NCBI RefSeq assembly: GCF_002483305.1
Contig: NZ_DLHQ01000059.1
Location: 729-64,728 of the forward strand
Length of the DNA stretch: 64,000 bases
Reading direction: 5' to 3'
DNA from: Brevundimonas sp. UBA7664
GTDB lineage: Bacteria; Pseudomonadota; Alphaproteobacteria; Caulobacterales; Caulobacteraceae
Shown here: in pieces, positions 43,918 through 52,237 of the stretch
Layout: every line of letters starts with the position of its first letter
Numbering within the stretch: the first letter of the stretch is position 1
The notes under the pieces: model-generated
The model's database searches: none
What the model was told of the DNA's origin: nothing
The model's input: only the letters and a program-made list of their open reading frames with translations
Program-made: the position numbers and the translations under genes

Positions 43918-45788
43918 TGGACATGGCGGTACGGAGCGCGCGGGTCGCGCTCGTCGGCAATCCGAACAGCGGCAAGACGGCCCTGTTCAACGCCCTGACC
44001 GGCGCCCACCAGAAGGTCGCCAACTACGCCGGCGTCACCGTGGAGCGGAAGGAGGGCCTGATCCGCTCGGCGGATGGCGGTGTGATGTCCGTGCTGGACC
44101 TGCCAGGCACCTATTCCCTGCGCGCCCGGAGCCCGGACGAGGAGGTCACCCGCGACGCGGTGCTGGGCCGGCTGGCCGGCGAGCAGGCGCCGGACGGGAT
44201 CGTCGCGGTGGCCGATGCGACCAACCTGCGGCTGGTTTTGCGTCTGGTGCTCGAGCTCAAGGCGGTCGGACGACCGATGGTGCTGGCGCTCAACATGTAT
44301 GACATCGCCCAGCGTCAGGGCCTGCGCATCGACCTGGAACGGCTGTCGTCCGAACTGGGCCTGGCGGTGGTGCCGACGACGGCGACGCGGAAGCGCGGCA
44401 TCGAGGACCTCATCGCCGCTGTCGAGGCGATGGTCGACGCCCGGTCTCAGGTGGTGGAAAGCGTCTGGACTCCGCCGGACGCGACCGCCCTGCGCAGCGC
44501 GGCCCGCGAGGCCGAACGCATCATGAAGGCGTGCGTCCAACCGCCGGAGCGGCCCGACACCCTGACTGGCCGGATCGACTCCGTGCTGCTGCATCCGATC
44601 GGCGGACTGCTGATCCTGACCGCGATCATGTTTGTGATGTTCCAGGCGGTCTTCAGCTGGGCCACGCCGTTCGCGGACGGCATAGAGGCGCTCCTCGCCG
44701 GCGTGGGTCTGGCGGTGGCGGCGGTGATGCCGGACGGCATCTGGCAGAGCCTGATCGTCGACGGGCTGATCGCTGGCGTGGGCAGCGTGCTCGTCTTCCT
44801 GCCCCAGATCCTGATCCTGTTCTTCTTCATTATCCTGCTCGAGGACTTCGGCTACATGGCCCGCGCCGCGTTCCTGCTGGACCGGATCATGGGCGTCGCC
44901 GGCCTTCACGGCCGGGCCTTCGTTCCTTTGCTGTCCAGCGTGGCCTGCGCCATTCCAGGCGTGATGGCGGCGCGGGTGATCGACTCGAAACGCGACCGCC
45001 TGACCACCATCATGGTGGCGCCCCTGATGACCTGTTCAGCGCGGATTCCGGTCTACACGCTGATCATCGGCGCCTTCATTCCGAACGAGCAGGTCTGGGG
45101 CTTCGCCAATCTCCAGGGCCTCGTCATGTTCGGCCTCTACGCCGCCGGCATCGTCAGCGCCCTGACGGTGTCCTTCGTCATCCGCAAGGTGTTCTGGCGC
45201 GGCGCCGTGGAGCCTTTCATGATGGAGCTTCCCGCCTACAAGACGCCCGATCCCAAGAGCGTGGTGTTCAACCTGTGGCTCCGCGCGCGGATATTCCTCG
45301 AGCGGGCCGGGCGCATCATTCTGCCGCTGATGATCATCGTCTGGGCGCTGGCGACCTTCCCCTACCCCCCCGAGGGCGCGACCCAGCCCGCGATCGACTA
45401 CAGTTTCGCCGGCATGATCGGCCACGCCCTGGAGCCGATCTTCGCGCCGATCGGGTTCAACTGGCAGATGGTCATCGCCCTGATACCGGGGATGGCCGCC
45501 CGCGAGGTCGCCGTCGCGGCCCTCGGCACGGTCTATGCGGTGGCTGATCCGGAAAGCGCCACCAGCCTGCTGGGCGCCACCCTGGCGGCCCAGTGGTCGC
45601 TGGCCACCGGCCTGGCCTTCCTCGCCTGGTACGTCTTCGCGCCCCAGTGCGTGGCGACGCTTGGCGTGGTCAAGCGCGAGCTGAACTCGTGGAAATGGAT
45701 GTGGGTCATGGTCATCTATATGTTCGGACTGGCCTATCTGGCGGCCTTCGTCGTCTACCGGATCGCGGTCGCCCTGGGCGGGGGCTGA
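43917..45788 (+). CDS. feoB: Ferrous iron transporter B
   Basis: A 623-residue protein with an N-terminal G domain (G1 LVGNPNSGKT at 12-21, G3 DLPGTYSL, G4 NMYD in LALNMYDIAQ) and a C-terminal membrane region with two Gate motifs. The membrane part has about eight helices (LLILTAIMFVMFQAVFSW, LPQILILFFFIILLEDFGYMARAAFLLD, CAIPGVMAARVID). It takes up Fe2+ in low-oxygen conditions, which fits the nitrate respiration genes nearby. The ATG 43917 gives the normal G1 spacing; an upstream opening was discarded. Confidence 0.95.
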   Translation: MDMAVRSARVALVGNPNSGKTALFNALTGAHQKVANYAGVTVERKEGLIRSADGGVMSVLDLPGTYSLRARSPDEEVTRDAVLGRLAGEQAPDGIVAVADATNLRLVLRLVLELKAVGRPMVLALNMYDIAQRQGLRIDLERLSSELGLAVVPTTATRKRGIEDLIAAVEAMVDARSQVVESVWTPPDATALRSAAREAERIMKACVQPPERPDTLTGRIDSVLLHPIGGLLILTAIMFVMFQAVFSWATPFADGIEALLAGVGLAVAAVMPDGIWQSLIVDGLIAGVGSVLVFLPQILILFFFIILLEDFGYMARAAFLLDRIMGVAGLHGRAFVPLLSSVACAIPGVMAARVIDSKRDRLTTIMVAPLMTCSARIPVYTLIIGAFIPNEQVWGFANLQGLVMFGLYAAGIVSALTVSFVIRKVFWRGAVEPFMMELPAYKTPDPKSVVFNLWLRARIFLERAGRIILPLMIIVWALATFPYPPEGATQPAIDYSFAGMIGHALEPIFAPIGFNWQMVIALIPGMAAREVAVAALGTVYAVADPESATSLLGATLAAQWSLATGLAFLAWYVFAPQCVATLGVVKRELNSWKWMWVMVIYMFGLAYLAAFVVYRIAVALGGG

Positions 45789-45822
45789 TCGGCAGCGCGT
45801 TCGTGCTCCAGGCGAACCATGG

Positions 45823-45836
45823 TTGACAAGCGTCAA
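45823..45836. promoter_or_regulatory. FNR/FixK-like box TTGAC-AAGC-GTCAA
   Basis: This 14-bp palindrome has perfect 5-bp arms in the TTGAY-N4-RTCAA form recognised by FixK/FNR-type regulators. It lies after feoB and 20 bases before the start of the next ORF. If used as an activator site at -41.5, transcription would start about at 45871, near the second ATG (45875) of that gene; otherwise it may repress. Confidence 0.5.
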
Positions 45837-45856
45837 AGCATGAGGCGAATCCCCGG

Positions 45857-46375
45857 ATGTCCGGGGAGAATGAAATGCTGTCGCCGCTGAAACCTTTGTT
45901 GTGCCGACACGAATTCTATTGGTCCGAGCGGCATCGCGCCGACCGCTGCCGACGCTGCGGCAAGACCCAGGCCGCCAGTCCCCAGGAATCATCCTCCCTC
46001 GTGAACGGGGCCACGCCGTCGCTGAGCGTGGATGAAGTGTTGAAGTCGTTCGCTTCCGAAGGGCCCCAGGGCGCGATGGACAGCGCCTTCTTCGATATCC
46101 CGACCCCTGAGCAGCCCGCGCCAACGGCTGCGCGGTCCCGATCGAAGGGACCCAGCGCCAAGGTGCTGAAGGCCCAGGCCAGTGAAAGGCGTGAAAACCT
46201 TCTGGCTCTGCTGGACCGGATCGCCGTGGGCGGACAGCCCAGCCGGCAGGACTCCCTGGATGCGCTGCTCGCAGTCATCGAGGACGCCCACTCCGCTGAT
46301 CCGGTGCTTTTCGGCCCGAACGCCGCCGGCCATTTCGCCAGGCTGCACGAGGCGCGGGGCGGCCTGATCTTCTAG
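45857..46375 (+). CDS. Hypothetical protein with N-terminal zinc-ribbon-like motif
   Basis: A 172-residue protein without signal or membrane segments. Near the N terminus it has LCRHEFYWSERHRADRCRRCGKTQA, where one Cys-His pair and a CxxC pair resemble a small zinc ribbon. The middle is Ser/Pro/Lys-rich and the end is helical (RRENLLALLDRIAVGGQPSRQDSLDALLAVIEDA). No family is recognised. Two starts are possible: ATG 45857, which lies in a CCCCGGA/TCCGGGG hairpin, or ATG 45875, which has GGAG upstream. It is convergent with tRNA-Thr. Confidence 0.65.
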   Translation: MSGENEMLSPLKPLLCRHEFYWSERHRADRCRRCGKTQAASPQESSSLVNGATPSLSVDEVLKSFASEGPQGAMDSAFFDIPTPEQPAPTAARSRSKGPSAKVLKAQASERRENLLALLDRIAVGGQPSRQDSLDALLAVIEDAHSADPVLFGPNAAGHFARLHEARGGLIF

Positions 46376-46380
46376 GGTGC

Positions 46381-46456
46381 TGGTGCCGGCTGCAGGAATC
46401 GAACCCGCGACATCCAGTTTACAAAACTGGCGCTCTACCAACTGAGCTAAGCCGGC
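46381..46456 (-). tRNA. tRNA-Thr (anticodon TGT)
   Basis: On the minus strand a full cloverleaf can be drawn. The acceptor stem is GCCGGCT paired to AGCCGGC, the D arm is GCTCAGTTGGTAGAGC, and the anticodon arm is CCAGT-TTTGTAA-ACTGG with TGT at loop positions 3-5. The T arm contains GGTTCGATTCC, and CCA is encoded at the 3' end. TGT reads ACA and related Thr codons. A promoter is visible upstream. Confidence 0.97.
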
Positions 46457-46476
46457 CGCCGCCTCGACGGGCGGCC

Positions 46477-46506
46477 CTTATGCTGGCGCATGGCCGAGGA
46501 CGTCAA
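46477..46506 (-). promoter_or_regulatory. Sigma-70-type promoter of tRNA-Thr
   Basis: On the minus strand TTGACG (46506-46501) is separated by 18 bases from CATAAG (46482-46477), and the tRNA begins 20 bases after the -10 hexamer. This fits the usual distance for a stable RNA promoter. Assigned by eye. Confidence 0.6.
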
Positions 46507-46631
46507 GGCGGGTCCGCCGCGCCCTCGTTCGCCCGGCCGGCCGGTCCTGCCTGGCGGGGTCCGTTCGGTTAGGGGTCTGTCGCGAGACCGCGCCGGTTGC
46601 TAAGGCGACAGGAGTGCTACGAGGGCCGACC

Positions 46632-48074
46632 ATGACCAAGACGATCGAACTGTCCCACTGGATCAACGGCGAGAAGGTCGAGGCGGACCGCCCGGGTGAG
46701 AGCCTCAATCCGTCGGACACGCGAGAGGTGGTCGCCCGCACGCCCGACGGCGGCGAGGCCGAGGTGAATGCGGCGGTGGCGGCGGCGAAGGCGGCGTTCC
46801 CGGCCTGGGCGGACGCCTCGCCCGAGATGCGTTCCGACATCCTCGACCGCGCCGGGACCCTGGTCATGGAGCGCCGCGAGGCGCTGGGGCGGCTGCTGTC
46901 GCGCGAGGAGGGCAAGACCCTGGCCGAGGGGATCGGCGAGACCGTCCGCGCCGGCCGGGTGCTGAAATATTTCGCCGGCGAGGCCCTGCGCGTCCACGGC
47001 CAGAACCTGGCCTCGGTGCGGCCCGGGGTGGAGATCCAGACCTATCGTCAGGCGGTCGGCGTCTATGGCCTGATCACCCCGTGGAATTTCCCCATCGCCA
47101 TTCCCGCCTGGAAGGCGGCGCCGGCGCTGGCCTTCGGCAATACGGTGGTCATGAAGCCCGCCGGGCCGACGCCCGCAACCGCCGAGGCCCTGGTCGCCAT
47201 CCTGCATGAGGCGGGCCTGCCGAAAGGCGTGTTGAATCTCGTCATCGGGCGCGGCCGGGTCGGACAGGCGATCGTTGACCATCCGGACGTGGACGGGGTC
47301 AGCTTCACCGGCTCCCAGGGCGTGGGCGCGGGCGTCGCCGCCGGCGCCGTGCGGCGTCAGGCGCGCGTCCAGCTGGAGATGGGCGGCAAGAACCCGCTGA
47401 TCGTGCTCGACGACGCCGATCTGGATCGGGCGGTTCAGATCGCGCTGGACGGCTCGTTCTTCGCCACCGGCCAACGCTGCACCGCCTCAAGCCGGCTGAT
47501 CGTGCAGGACGGTATCCACGACCGCTTCGTCGCCGCCCTGGCCGAACGGGTCGCGGCGCTGCGGGTGGGCGATGCGCTTGATCCGGAGACCCAGATGGGT
47601 CCGGCCGTGTCCGAGGATCAGATGGAGACCTCCTACCGCTACGTCGAGGTGGCGCGGGGCGAGGGCGGGCGGATCGTCACCGGTGGTGCGCGTCTGCAGC
47701 TGGAGAAGCCGGGCTGGTACGTCCAGCCGACCCTGATCGCCGACACCGCGGCCGGCATGCGGATCAACCATGAAGAGGTCTTCGGCCCCGTCGCCTCGAC
47801 CATCCGGGTCAAGGACTACGAGCAGGCGCTGGAGATCGCCAACGGCGTCGAGTTCGGCCTGTCCGCCGGCATCGTCACCGGCTCGCTGAAACACGCCCGT
47901 GATTTCCAGCGGCGGGCGAAGGCGGGCATGACGATGGTCAATCTGCCGACCGCGGGGGTGGACTATCATGTCCCGTTCGGCGGCTCGAAATCCTCCAGCT
48001 ACGGCGCCCGGGAGCAGGGCTTCGCGGCGGTGGAGTTCTTCACCCAGACCAAGACGAGCTATTCGGCGGGCTGA
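46632..48074 (+). CDS. NAD(P)-dependent aldehyde dehydrogenase
   Basis: A 480-residue enzyme of the aldehyde dehydrogenase superfamily. The catalytic Glu lies in LEMGGKNPLIV and the catalytic Cys in FFATGQRCTASSRL. Other marks are TPWNFPIAIPAWKAAPALAFGNTVVMKPAGPTPATAEAL and EEVFGPVASTIRVKDYEQA. It resembles alpha-ketoglutaric semialdehyde/2,5-dioxovalerate dehydrogenases of sugar acid breakdown, though substrate identity is inference. ATG 46632 gives the normal N terminus. It is monocistronic, or in one transcript with the DUF2189 gene 79 bases further on. Confidence 0.9.
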   Translation: MTKTIELSHWINGEKVEADRPGESLNPSDTREVVARTPDGGEAEVNAAVAAAKAAFPAWADASPEMRSDILDRAGTLVMERREALGRLLSREEGKTLAEGIGETVRAGRVLKYFAGEALRVHGQNLASVRPGVEIQTYRQAVGVYGLITPWNFPIAIPAWKAAPALAFGNTVVMKPAGPTPATAEALVAILHEAGLPKGVLNLVIGRGRVGQAIVDHPDVDGVSFTGSQGVGAGVAAGAVRRQARVQLEMGGKNPLIVLDDADLDRAVQIALDGSFFATGQRCTASSRLIVQDGIHDRFVAALAERVAALRVGDALDPETQMGPAVSEDQMETSYRYVEVARGEGGRIVTGGARLQLEKPGWYVQPTLIADTAAGMRINHEEVFGPVASTIRVKDYEQALEIANGVEFGLSAGIVTGSLKHARDFQRRAKAGMTMVNLPTAGVDYHVPFGGSKSSSYGAREQGFAAVEFFTQTKTSYSAG

Positions 48075-48153
48075 CGCGGGCCGGTCGCTTGCCAGCGTCC
48101 GCCAACGGCGACATCATTCGCGAAAGTCCATTCTGCAGCGAAACGTCGGGGGA

Positions 48154-48954
48154 ATGATGGACACGACCTTGGGGCTGCCGGCGATCCGGCAGGTCGGCCT
48201 CGCCGCGCCGTTCGGCTGGCTGGCCGCGGGCTGGGGGGACCTGATGAAGGCTCCGGGCCCCCTTCTGCTGTACGGGGCCGGCGTCGCGGCCGGCAGTTTC
48301 GCGCTCTGCTACGGAGTCTACGTCACCAACGGCGCCTTCTGGGTCATGGCGCTGACGATCGGCTTCGTCATGATCGCCCCCGTTCTCGCCATGGGGCCCT
48401 ATGAGGCCGGCCGTCTGATCGAGAGGGGCGAACGACCGAAATTGGGGCAGATCCTGTTCGTGCGCTCGGCGTTTCGGCAGGACGTCGCCTACCTCAGCCT
48501 GCTGCTGGTGATGCTCTACTTCCTGTGGGGGCGGGTCGCTCAGATCGTCTACGGGCTGTCGACGTACCAGATTCACCGCGATTTCGACGCCCTCGCGGCC
48601 TTCGCCCTGGGCACCGAGGATGGCCGGGGCATGCTCATGGCCGGATCCCTTACGGGCGGGGTGCTCGCTTTCGTGGCCTATGCGCTGGTCGTCGTATCCG
48701 CGCCCATGCTGCTCCACTCGGGCGCCAATGTGTTTGCGGCGGTGGCCACCAGCGTGCGCGCCGTCAACGCAAGCTTCCTGCCGCTGCTGCTCTGGGCGGT
48801 GATCATCACCATCCTGCTGTTGATGTCGGCGGCGACGGGTTTTCTCGCCCTGGTCGTCGTCTTCCCGTGGCTGGGGCTCGCCAGCTGGCGCGCCTACCGC
48901 GATCTGGTCGTGGAGCACGAAGCGGCGGCGGACGGGCTGCCTGACGCCGCGTAG
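48154..48954 (+). CDS. DUF2189 family membrane protein
   Basis: A 266-residue protein with about six membrane helices. The start LPAIRQVGLAAPFGWLAAGWGDLMKAPGPLLLYGAGVAAGS and the AFWVMALTIGFVMIAPVLAMGPYEAGRLIERGE segment match DUF2189, which is often described as a cytochrome c oxidase subunit I-like protein on weak grounds. The role is unknown; homologues in other alphaproteobacteria are often oxygen-controlled. ATG 48154 (or 48157) has GGGGGA upstream; the frame further back belongs to the ALDH region. Confidence 0.85.
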   Translation: MMDTTLGLPAIRQVGLAAPFGWLAAGWGDLMKAPGPLLLYGAGVAAGSFALCYGVYVTNGAFWVMALTIGFVMIAPVLAMGPYEAGRLIERGERPKLGQILFVRSAFRQDVAYLSLLLVMLYFLWGRVAQIVYGLSTYQIHRDFDALAAFALGTEDGRGMLMAGSLTGGVLAFVAYALVVVSAPMLLHSGANVFAAVATSVRAVNASFLPLLLWAVIITILLLMSAATGFLALVVVFPWLGLASWRAYRDLVVEHEAAADGLPDAA

Positions 48955-49132
48955 CGGCCGGGGGCTCTCACAGGCATCCGTGAGGCCCGGTGGCGGTGCT
49001 GTCAGTCCAACGACAACTTGTCTCCAGTCGCAGCGGGTAGAGGGCAGGGGATGCAGACCCTGGCCCTACCAGAGCTGGAGCAAGGCTGGTTGCCGACCCG
49101 GCTCTCGAGCCTGATTTATATTGGCTGCGACA

Positions 49133-49714
49133 TCATGTCAGCACCGCCTCAGCCGCGGCCAGGTCTTCGGCGGTGTTAATGTTCATGAAAGGATCGCCTC
49201 TCTCGACGGACCAGTCCACGACGGCGCAGCCCACGGCCTCGCTCAGGCCGCGAAGGGACAGCCGCCCCTCTTCGGCCCGTCGCACCACCGTGGGCACGAC
49301 GGAGGTTCGCCAGAGGGCGCAGACCGGATGCAGCCGTCCGTCGCTGGCGGCGACCGCGACTCCGACCTCAGAGGTCAGGGCCTGCTCCAGCCGATGGTGC
49401 AGGTCGTCTGGCAGGAAGGGCATGTCGCAGGCCAGGGTCAGGACCCGGTCGGCGCCGGCCTCCGCGGCCCAGGACAAGGCCGAGAGCAGGCCTGCCAGCG
49501 GCCCTTCGATACCCGGTGCGTCCAGCACCACGGTCCCGTCGAAGCCGGCGACCTGTTCGGGGCTGCGCGCGACGAGGATGGAGGGCGCCGCGATGACGTG
49601 CGCGTGGGTCAGGGCGTGATCCAGCAGGCGGGCTCCACCCAGCAGGCGGCGCGGCTTGTCGCCGCCGATCCGCCGGCCGGCCCCGCCGGCGAGGATGGCC
49701 ACCACCAGGCCCAT
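49133..49714 (-). CDS. mobA: Molybdenum cofactor guanylyltransferase
   Basis: A 193-residue MobA, which adds GMP to molybdopterin to make the MGD cofactor. The nucleotide-binding loop LAGGAGRRIGGDKP is at residues 8-21; other marks are APGIEGPLAGLLSAL and LTLACDMPFLP. NarG needs bis-MGD, which explains the place at the end of the nar operon. Its ATG directly abuts the stop of the carbonic anhydrase gene (TGAATG), so it is in the same transcript. Confidence 0.93.
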   Translation of the reverse strand: MGLVVAILAGGAGRRIGGDKPRRLLGGARLLDHALTHAHVIAAPSILVARSPEQVAGFDGTVVLDAPGIEGPLAGLLSALSWAAEAGADRVLTLACDMPFLPDDLHHRLEQALTSEVGVAVAASDGRLHPVCALWRTSVVPTVVRRAEEGRLSLRGLSEAVGCAVVDWSVERGDPFMNINTAEDLAAAEAVLT

Positions 49715-50410
49715 TCAGCGCGCCCCGGGGCGTCGCGGAACGGGCGGGCGCGAGGCCGGGCGGGGACCGGCGCCCCGCGCGGGAAGCGGGGGCGGCGCAA
49801 CCAGCCGCCCGGCTGCGCCGACATCGCTGACGGTCGTCTCCAGATCCCGGACCAGGCCGTCGCGAATGGAATAGATCCAGCCATGGATCGACAGCGGCTG
49901 GCCCCGGCGCCAGGCGTCGGTGACAAATGGATTGCGGGACAGGGACCGCACCTGGGCCAGGACGTTCTTTTCGCAAATGAAGTTAACCCGGGTTTCGGGA
50001 TCCTGGATGGCGTCGAGATCGGTGTGATGGTCTTCGCACAGGCGCTGAACCCGCTGCATCCAGTGATCGAGGATGCCGTGGCGCTGGCCATCCAGCACGG
50101 CCCGCACGCCACCACATCCATAATGGCCGCAGACGATGATGTGGCGAACCTTCAGCGTCTCAAGGGCGAACTGGAGCACCGCCAGCAGGTTCATGTCCTG
50201 GGCCGGGGCGAGATTGGCGACGTTGCGATGGACAAACAGTTCGCCGGGTTGAAGGCCGACGATCTCGTTGGCCGGAACCCGACTGTCGGAACAGCCGATC
50301 CACAGATAGTCCGGCGCCTGCTGTTCCGAGAGCCGGCGGAAATACCCCGGATCAAGCCGGGTCCGGGTGGCCGCCCAGTCCAGGTTGTTGCGTAGCAGGG
50401 CCTCGATCAT
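49715..50410 (-). CDS. Beta-class carbonic anhydrase with a basic C-terminal tail
   Basis: A 231-residue beta carbonic anhydrase that interconverts CO2 and bicarbonate. Zinc ligands are Cys about 40 and Asp about 42 in IGCSDSRVPANEI, His about 96 and Cys about 99 in CGHYGCGGVRA. The last 30 residues are a Pro/Arg/Ala-rich tail (LPARGAGPRPASRPP), unusual in the family. It overlaps the hemerythrin gene by four bases and directly abuts mobA, so it is part of the nar run. Its role there is not known. Confidence 0.92.
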   Translation of the reverse strand: MIEALLRNNLDWAATRTRLDPGYFRRLSEQQAPDYLWIGCSDSRVPANEIVGLQPGELFVHRNVANLAPAQDMNLLAVLQFALETLKVRHIIVCGHYGCGGVRAVLDGQRHGILDHWMQRVQRLCEDHHTDLDAIQDPETRVNFICEKNVLAQVRSLSRNPFVTDAWRRGQPLSIHGWIYSIRDGLVRDLETTVSDVGAAGRLVAPPPLPARGAGPRPASRPPVPRRPGAR

Positions 50411-50967
50411 GACGCCGCCTCATCGCCTTCGGGATCCAGCAGGACACCGCGGCGGGCCGCCAGCCGGATGCTCAGCGATCTGAGGTCGGCAGCCGTCAGA
50501 CGAAGGCGGGCGATCGGCAGAACCACGGCGTTCTCCAGAGCGATGTGGCGGCGCTCGTGCAGGGCGAAGTCCGTGAAAAGGAGTCGGCTCTCCCGATCCT
50601 GACCGGGAGCCCGGCCGTCAGCGAGGGCCCGTTCCAGCGCGACGATGAGGGTGCGGGCGCGGTGTAGGTCATCGTGGTGCTCGGCCGACAGCGCCCCCAG
50701 AACGGAGTCCAGTTCGTCGGCGGGCTGGCAGCGCCGCCGCAGCAGCGGAAACAGGTCATCTTCCTCATCGATGACGTGCAGCGGCATGTCATGGCGCAGG
50801 AAGGCCAGTATCTCGTGGGCCTCATCGCTCAGCAGGACCGTCGCGTTGCCGACCCGTTCAATCAGCTGACACAGCTGGCGATGACGATAGTGTTCCGCGA
50901 ACAGCCAGTTGAGCGGTTCATGGATCAGTTCTGGCGGCAGCGGTTCTATCCCGGGGCTCTGGCTCAT
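50407..50967 (-). CDS. Hemerythrin-like (HHE domain) protein
   Basis: A 186-residue four-helix bundle with the histidine pattern of HHE-domain proteins: LFAEHYRHRQLCQLIE, HDMPLHVIDEEDDLFPLL, LSAEHHDDLHRAR and FALHERRHIALENAVVLP. The last two helices carry the H-x-x-x-E/H di-iron ligands. Such proteins bind O2 or NO, or repair Fe-S clusters (YtfE-like). In the nar operon a role in nitric oxide handling or Fe-S protection of NarGH is plausible. It overlaps the carbonic anhydrase gene by four bases and follows the porin gene after 30 bases. Confidence 0.88.
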   Translation of the reverse strand: MSQSPGIEPLPPELIHEPLNWLFAEHYRHRQLCQLIERVGNATVLLSDEAHEILAFLRHDMPLHVIDEEDDLFPLLRRRCQPADELDSVLGALSAEHHDDLHRARTLIVALERALADGRAPGQDRESRLLFTDFALHERRHIALENAVVLPIARLRLTAADLRSLSIRLAARRGVLLDPEGDEAAS

Positions 50968-50997
50968 CGGTCGTTCGCTCTCTGCCCGGTCATCGGC

Positions 50998-52236
50998 CTA
51001 GAACCGATAGTCGAGGGCGGCCCAGACCTTGTCGCGGTCCGGGACGGCAGCCACAGCGCCGTCGAAATGGGCGCCCTTCAGCTCGAGGGCCCAGCGGGCG
51101 TCGAGCACCAGTCGCGCCGACACGTCGAGTTCCCTCCCGTAGCGGGCTGAGCCGTCAGCGTCATGAAAGTCGCGCCAGGAAGCGCTCAGGACGCCGCTTC
51201 GGCCCACGGGCGGATGAGTCACCGCATAGCTCGCCGTGGCGGAAACGTCGCGCAGTCCGTCCCTGGGCGTGGTCAGAAAGACATCGGCCCAGCCCTGGAA
51301 GGCGTGAAGGGTCGCCAGGGGGGTCTGAAACGCCTGGACGCCGTTTCCGTCGAGGCGCTCGAGGGCGAGAATCGCGGTGAAGGGACCGCGCTTCAGGCCC
51401 GCCGAGACCAGCCCATAGTCGAGGTCGAACCGGGCGGGATTGGCCCCGTACTCAGACTGGCGGGCGTATTCGACTGTGTAGAGGGCCGACCAGTCCGGTG
51501 ACAGACTACCGCTTCCCTCCAGTCGCGCGCCCCAGGTCGCCGAGGACTGGGCGCGGGCGTTGCTGAAATCCAGCAGGTAGCCATAGGCCGTAATCCTGCC
51601 CACCGGGGTCGGGGCCTCGACGTTGATGAGATGACTGTCCGAGCGCCACTCGCCCACGGGACTGTCGTCGCCGAACACCCTGTGGACCCGGTCGATCCAG
51701 GCATAGGTGACTGTGAGCGGCTCGAACGCACGGGTGGTCACCTTGACCGCATCAAAGGTCTGTTCGTTCTGGCGGAAGCCGACATTGCCGACGAACCGGG
51801 CTGTGCCCAGCACGATGCGTTGCCGCCCCAGGATCACCTCGGTGTCCGGCAGGCCGGTCCAGGCGACCTGCAGCCGGTTGAGTTCGAATGCTTCGGGATC
51901 GGCCACCACGGGGTAGGTCGGGGGGCCGTGGATGGTGTCGTTGTAGTCATCGACGAAAGCGACGACCCCCTCGCCCTCGACCAGGACACGGAAGCCGGAC
52001 CGCTCCGGACTCTGCCAACCGAAGCGCGCGCGCAGGGTCAGGGCGGTTGCGTCGTCGAGCCCGTCCTGGCTGACGCCTTCATAGCGCAGGCGGCTCTCGA
52101 ACAGGATGTCGCCCGATCGCGTCGAGGCGGCGGGCGCCGGCGGAGCAGTGGGCGGGGCCGGAGTCTGTGCGCTTGCCATAGCTGGCGCCGCGATCGCAGC
52201 GAGCGCCAAAAGGGTCGTTTGACCAACGGTCGGCAT
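50998..52236 (-). CDS. Outer membrane porin, alginate-export-type
   Basis: A 412-residue protein with a signal peptide (TLLALAAIAAPAMASA) and an Ala/Pro-rich linker, then a beta-barrel with many aromatic-ended strands. The pattern FESRLRYEGVSQDGL, LNRLQVAWTGLPDTEVILGRQRIVLGTARFVGNVGFRQNEQTFD resembles the AlgE/alginate export porin family, and the last residue is Phe (KVWAALDYRF). It might let nitrate or nitrite through the outer membrane. It starts one base after the ppiC stop, so it is coupled to the nar genes. Confidence 0.85.
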   Translation of the reverse strand: MPTVGQTTLLALAAIAAPAMASAQTPAPPTAPPAPAASTRSGDILFESRLRYEGVSQDGLDDATALTLRARFGWQSPERSGFRVLVEGEGVVAFVDDYNDTIHGPPTYPVVADPEAFELNRLQVAWTGLPDTEVILGRQRIVLGTARFVGNVGFRQNEQTFDAVKVTTRAFEPLTVTYAWIDRVHRVFGDDSPVGEWRSDSHLINVEAPTPVGRITAYGYLLDFSNARAQSSATWGARLEGSGSLSPDWSALYTVEYARQSEYGANPARFDLDYGLVSAGLKRGPFTAILALERLDGNGVQAFQTPLATLHAFQGWADVFLTTPRDGLRDVSATASYAVTHPPVGRSGVLSASWRDFHDADGSARYGRELDVSARLVLDARWALELKGAHFDGAVAAVPDRDKVWAALDYRF

Positions 52237-52237
52237 C

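Noticed and set aside
48955..49132. Terminator or small RNA at the end of the nar operon
   Set aside because: There is a GC hairpin at 48962-48988 and a GACAACTTGTC repeat at 49012-49022, but neither has a T-run and neither lies right after mobA.
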